This document shows, piece after piece, positions 61,466 through 64,000 of a DNA stretch of 64,000 nucleotides. A model generated the notes under the pieces. The model ran no database searches. It saw only the letters and a program-made list of their open reading frames with translations, and was not told where the DNA came from. The position numbers and the translations under genes are program-made. Within the stretch, counting starts at the first letter, position 1. Each line of letters opens with the position of its first letter. Source of the stretch: Oscarella lobularis (Eukaryota > Porifera > Homoscleromorpha > Homosclerophorida > Oscarellidae); contig NC_089190.1 of the NCBI RefSeq assembly GCF_947507565.1, positions 1 through 64,000 on the forward strand. The letters run 5' to 3'.

Positions 61466-61739
61466 GACGCAAGGAATTTCGTTGCGAGGGCCATAGGTAA
61501 TGTACTGAAAGCGTTTTCCATTCTGTTTTCTTTGAAAAGCGTTGAATTAGGGCAATTGTCTACGAGAGTTAATTCACTCACATATAACGCCATTTGCGTT
61601 CGTTTGAGAGTACTCCTTCACACGTGTTCGTTATAATGTCTCTGTGGTAAGAAAAACACAAATTAAACCAGATTTTTGTTAAGTGTTTAATTGTTACGTT
61701 TCCATGCTTGACAGAGCTATTGCCAGTACTTCTGCACTA

Positions 61740-61790
61740 AACTCGCAGACGGCGTAACCCTCTAGATATAAATATCTAGAGGATCTAGCG
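61740..61790. repeat. Short perfect palindrome
   Basis: CTCTAGATAT-AA-ATATCTAGAG near 61,761-61,782 forms a 10-bp stem with a two-base centre. It is followed by the dispersed GCGTACCATGAGAG element. Confidence 0.7.
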
Positions 61791-62015
61791 TACCATGAGA
61801 GAAATCACTACGATTCAATTCATAGCGAGACCTCTTTAGGAACGCGAACCTCAAATACATTTTGTGCACGTCTATGCACCACATAAACTTACTTGGTCAG
61901 CATAAACTTGAATGGAGGAAAGACACATTGCGCCACTATAGGCCTCTCAGCGCGCTGTTAATACGGGCTGTGCGGCTTCCCGGATGTTAAGCATAGTACG
62001 ATCACTTTCAAGCGT

Positions 62016-62849
62016 ATGGCCAGCTCTTGGACCTGTATCACGCAAACAGAAGCTCAAAAAATAGACGAAGAGCTATTCAGTGAGTACCAGTACAGCGTCG
62101 ATCAACTAATGGAGCTGGCGGGACTCAGCGTGGCGTCGACCGTCGTCAAATGCTATCCACGGGACTCGTTGCGCACTGGAAACGTTCTCGTGTGCTGCGG
62201 GCCGGGGAATAACGGCGGCGACGGCCTCGTGGCAGCGCGCCACTTGAAGCTTTTCGTAAGTTTGTTCGTCGTGTTCGCGTGACGTAACTGACGTGACGTA
62301 CCTGGCTCACGTGACGTTTGGCAGGGTTATAAAGCGACAGCCTACTATCCAAAGAGAACCGATAAGCAACTATACAAGAATCTTGTGGTACAATGCGAAA
62401 ATTTTCACATCGATTTTCTCGAAGACTTTCCTCAAAACCATGACGTCATCAATGATAAATTGATGTTATTATTGACGCTCTATTCGGTTTCAGTTTCAAA
62501 GGGCAACCACGCCCTCCTTTCAAAGCTGTATTAGACATTCTTAAGAGAGTTGAAATTCCAATATGCTCCATAGACATTCCCTCAGGCAAAAACCGATATA
62601 AATTTAAAATAATAGACAATTTAATTTTGGTAAATAATAGGTTGGGATGTCGAAGCGGGAGATTCTGAAGGATTGAAACCGGACTGTCTGGTTTCTCTAA
62701 CGTGTCCCAAGAAATGCGCTCAATTTTTTCGAGGTCGCTATCATTACCTCGGCGGACGATTCATTCCACCAGCTCTCATAACAAAATACAAGCTAAATCT
62801 TCCGCACTATCCTGGCTCGGAGCAGTGTGTAGCTTTAGACAATAAGTAA
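62016..62849 (+). pseudogene. NAXE: NAD(P)HX epimerase (NAXE/YjeF_N), one-base frameshift
   Basis: Three exons (62,016-62,255; 62,325-62,585; 62,641-62,849). The first begins [20 protein letters not shown] and contains [12 protein letters not shown] and [20 protein letters not shown], the YjeF_N Rossmann motif. The second begins GYKATAYYPKRTDKQLY and later reads DVIIDALFGFSFKG and ICSIDIPSG; the third reads [34 protein letters not shown] and ends CVALDNK. The enzyme epimerises damaged R-NAD(P)HX so the dehydratase can repair it. The exon sum is 710 bp, one short of a multiple of three; the shift lies in exon 2 at about 62,460, where AAATTGAT needs one more base. It is either a sequence error in an intact gene or a recent pseudogene. 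The second intron uses a GC donor. Confidence 0.8.
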
Positions 62850-63190
62850 TAGACGATGTATCGGCACGCCTGCGTTTATATGAATAAAGGATCACACCAG
62901 ACTTCATTCGTGCCACGCCTACGTATGTTGCCACACCTACGCATGTCCGTGCCACACCTATATAAAATGTAGGGTGAACTGTCTTTGTACGAACAACTGC
63001 GTACCCAAAAACCGAATTCGAACAAAAGCTTTATCTTAGGTACTCGCAATTAACTCAACTTGTAGTCACGTATACGTTAGAATAAACCATGCGAGAGTTT
63101 GTGCATTAGAACAAAGAAATTTAGTCAAAACTTTAACCAGGAATTTTTCACCGACTCATAGTCTCGCAATTCTGCGAAACCCAAGTTTGA
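62850..63190. other. Intergenic region
   Basis: Only a small imperfect repeat of GCCACACCTACGYATGT near 62,915-62,965. No gene is seen. Confidence 0.5.
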
Positions 63191-63997
63191 TCAAACATCA
63201 ATTGAAGACTGCATAGGCGAACCAGAAATACAACTGAGAGCCACAGAATTGAGAGCGTCAAAACCTACTTCCTTTGTGATGAGGCAAACAGGACACGGTC
63301 CACAGTAGAGGCTGTGATACGCTTTGGTATCAAAATCGCTGCCGCAGAAGAAAGCAAAACGTTTCAAACCGAATACGGTCACCAAACGAAACTCCCTGCT
63401 TCGAGCAATCTTGAACAAAGGCAAAAGAGTTGCGTGACGGTAGGTGAAATCCACGTCAGAGAAATCGCCAACGAAAATGCGGACAGCCACACTTTCTCTT
63501 GCCTCACAATGTGAAGCCACCAGTTAATCGATTGGTCATGTACGAGTAGAAGACACGCCAGATACGAATACGCCACGTGCATGTTTTTCTCAGGAGGTAA
63601 TCGACTTAGGACTGCGTTAAACACTTGCTTGGAAAACAGGGTCGGTGCCAGATAAAGGCTCTCTGCCAAGACGGACAAAGCTTCAACGGCAGCGACGTAC
63701 AACTTGGATGACCGTTTGTCGACGTTAGTAGAGAACGAGTCAAACGCTATTTGAGTCAAGTCAGTGATTGATTTAACAGGTAGAATATCGCCAAAGGCGG
63801 AAAAAAACGTCCGGTGACGGTAGCCCACAAAACAAATACACGAAAGATTTCAGCAACGATGTGCCACCCTCAAACAGATCAATGAGCCGATCTTTCATGT
63901 GCACTTTTATATATTCATCTGCCTTGATGTACTCGTCGTTTCTAGAGACAATTTCAAGTAAATTAGACGTCATCTGTGGACCGATTTTTGACGTCAT
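63191..63997 (-). CDS. Unrecognised helical protein, partial (runs off the window)
   Basis: The minus strand has open segments that look like consecutive exons: 63,997 to about 63,853 (SNLLEIVSRNDEYIKADEYI, KDRLIDLFEGGTSLLKSF), then about 63,770 to 63,400 (FDSFSTNVDKRSSKLYVAAV, ALSVLAESLYLAPTLFSKQV, NMHVAYSYLACLLLVHDQSI). An overlapping frame continues to 63,191 (FGLKRFAFFCGSDFDTKAYH, CGPCPVCLITK). The alternating amphipathic helices suggest an alpha-helical repeat (HEAT-like) protein, but I cannot name it. Exon junctions are unsolved and the 5' end lies beyond 64,000. Confidence 0.45.
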
Positions 63998-64000
63998 CTT

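Overview
The window is a eukaryotic chromosome end. It opens with about 680 bp of (CCCTAA)n, the C-rich strand of a TTAGGG telomere, passes through about 27 kb of subtelomeric satellites, and then enters a compact gene region. Genes have short GT-AG introns (roughly 37-100 bp, a few near 400 bp). They include animal-type families: a Notch ligand with MNNL and DSL domains, a LEM-domain inner nuclear membrane protein, an ISWI ATPase, ADF/cofilin, SMIM12 and NAXE. A compact-genome, early-branching animal fits best. A sponge, perhaps a homoscleromorph, is my guess from gene style; the species cannot be read from the sequence.

Layout. 1-2,636: telomere, a duplicated spacer, a second telomere tract, a 5'-truncated Penelope-like retroelement carrying a GIY-YIG endonuclease, and degenerate telomere repeats. 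2,637-18,899: 41-bp satellite with long internal duplications. 18,898-22,271: 48/49-bp dimeric satellite. 22,272-24,359: a 15-bp palindromic satellite that flips orientation, interrupted by a unique block of about 1 kb, then short repeats. 24,360-27,823: an ACT-based minisatellite, a decayed Helitron-type ORF, a 24-bp hairpin repeat and another degenerate telomere tract. From 28.4 kb genes begin: an ABCA transporter remnant, Kelch gene A, SMIM12 head-to-head with a PhnZ-like diiron oxygenase, and the 3' half of a LEM-domain gene. A 200-N gap follows at 35,276-35,475. After it come a second copy of the Kelch A tail, Kelch gene B (broken and cut off by the same ACT minisatellite), and second copies of SMIM12, the PhnZ-like gene and the now complete LEM gene. 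Then come ISWI (minus), a SMYD-like remnant (plus), a promoter-like E-box cluster with a chain of short putative exons, more minisatellites, a seven-helix receptor-like gene, a small MITE, a Delta/Jagged-like gene, cofilin, NAXE with a 1-base frameshift, and a partial unrecognised gene at the right edge.

Reading of the whole. The left 27 kb is a classic rapidly changing subtelomere. At least five unrelated tandem arrays have monomers built around a short inverted repeat. The two copies on either side of the N gap look like two haplotypes joined end to end (one lacking Kelch B) rather than a true tandem duplication, so copy number here should be treated with care. The gene region is otherwise ordinary housekeeping and signalling content. 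Notable oddities are a Sushi domain in the Notch ligand, an ISWI gene with no SLIDE domain where it should be, a phosphonate-type oxygenase sharing a minimal bidirectional promoter, and several recent pseudogenes. Exon models were built by eye from splice signals, reading frame and family similarity recalled from memory; no alignment or database search was run.
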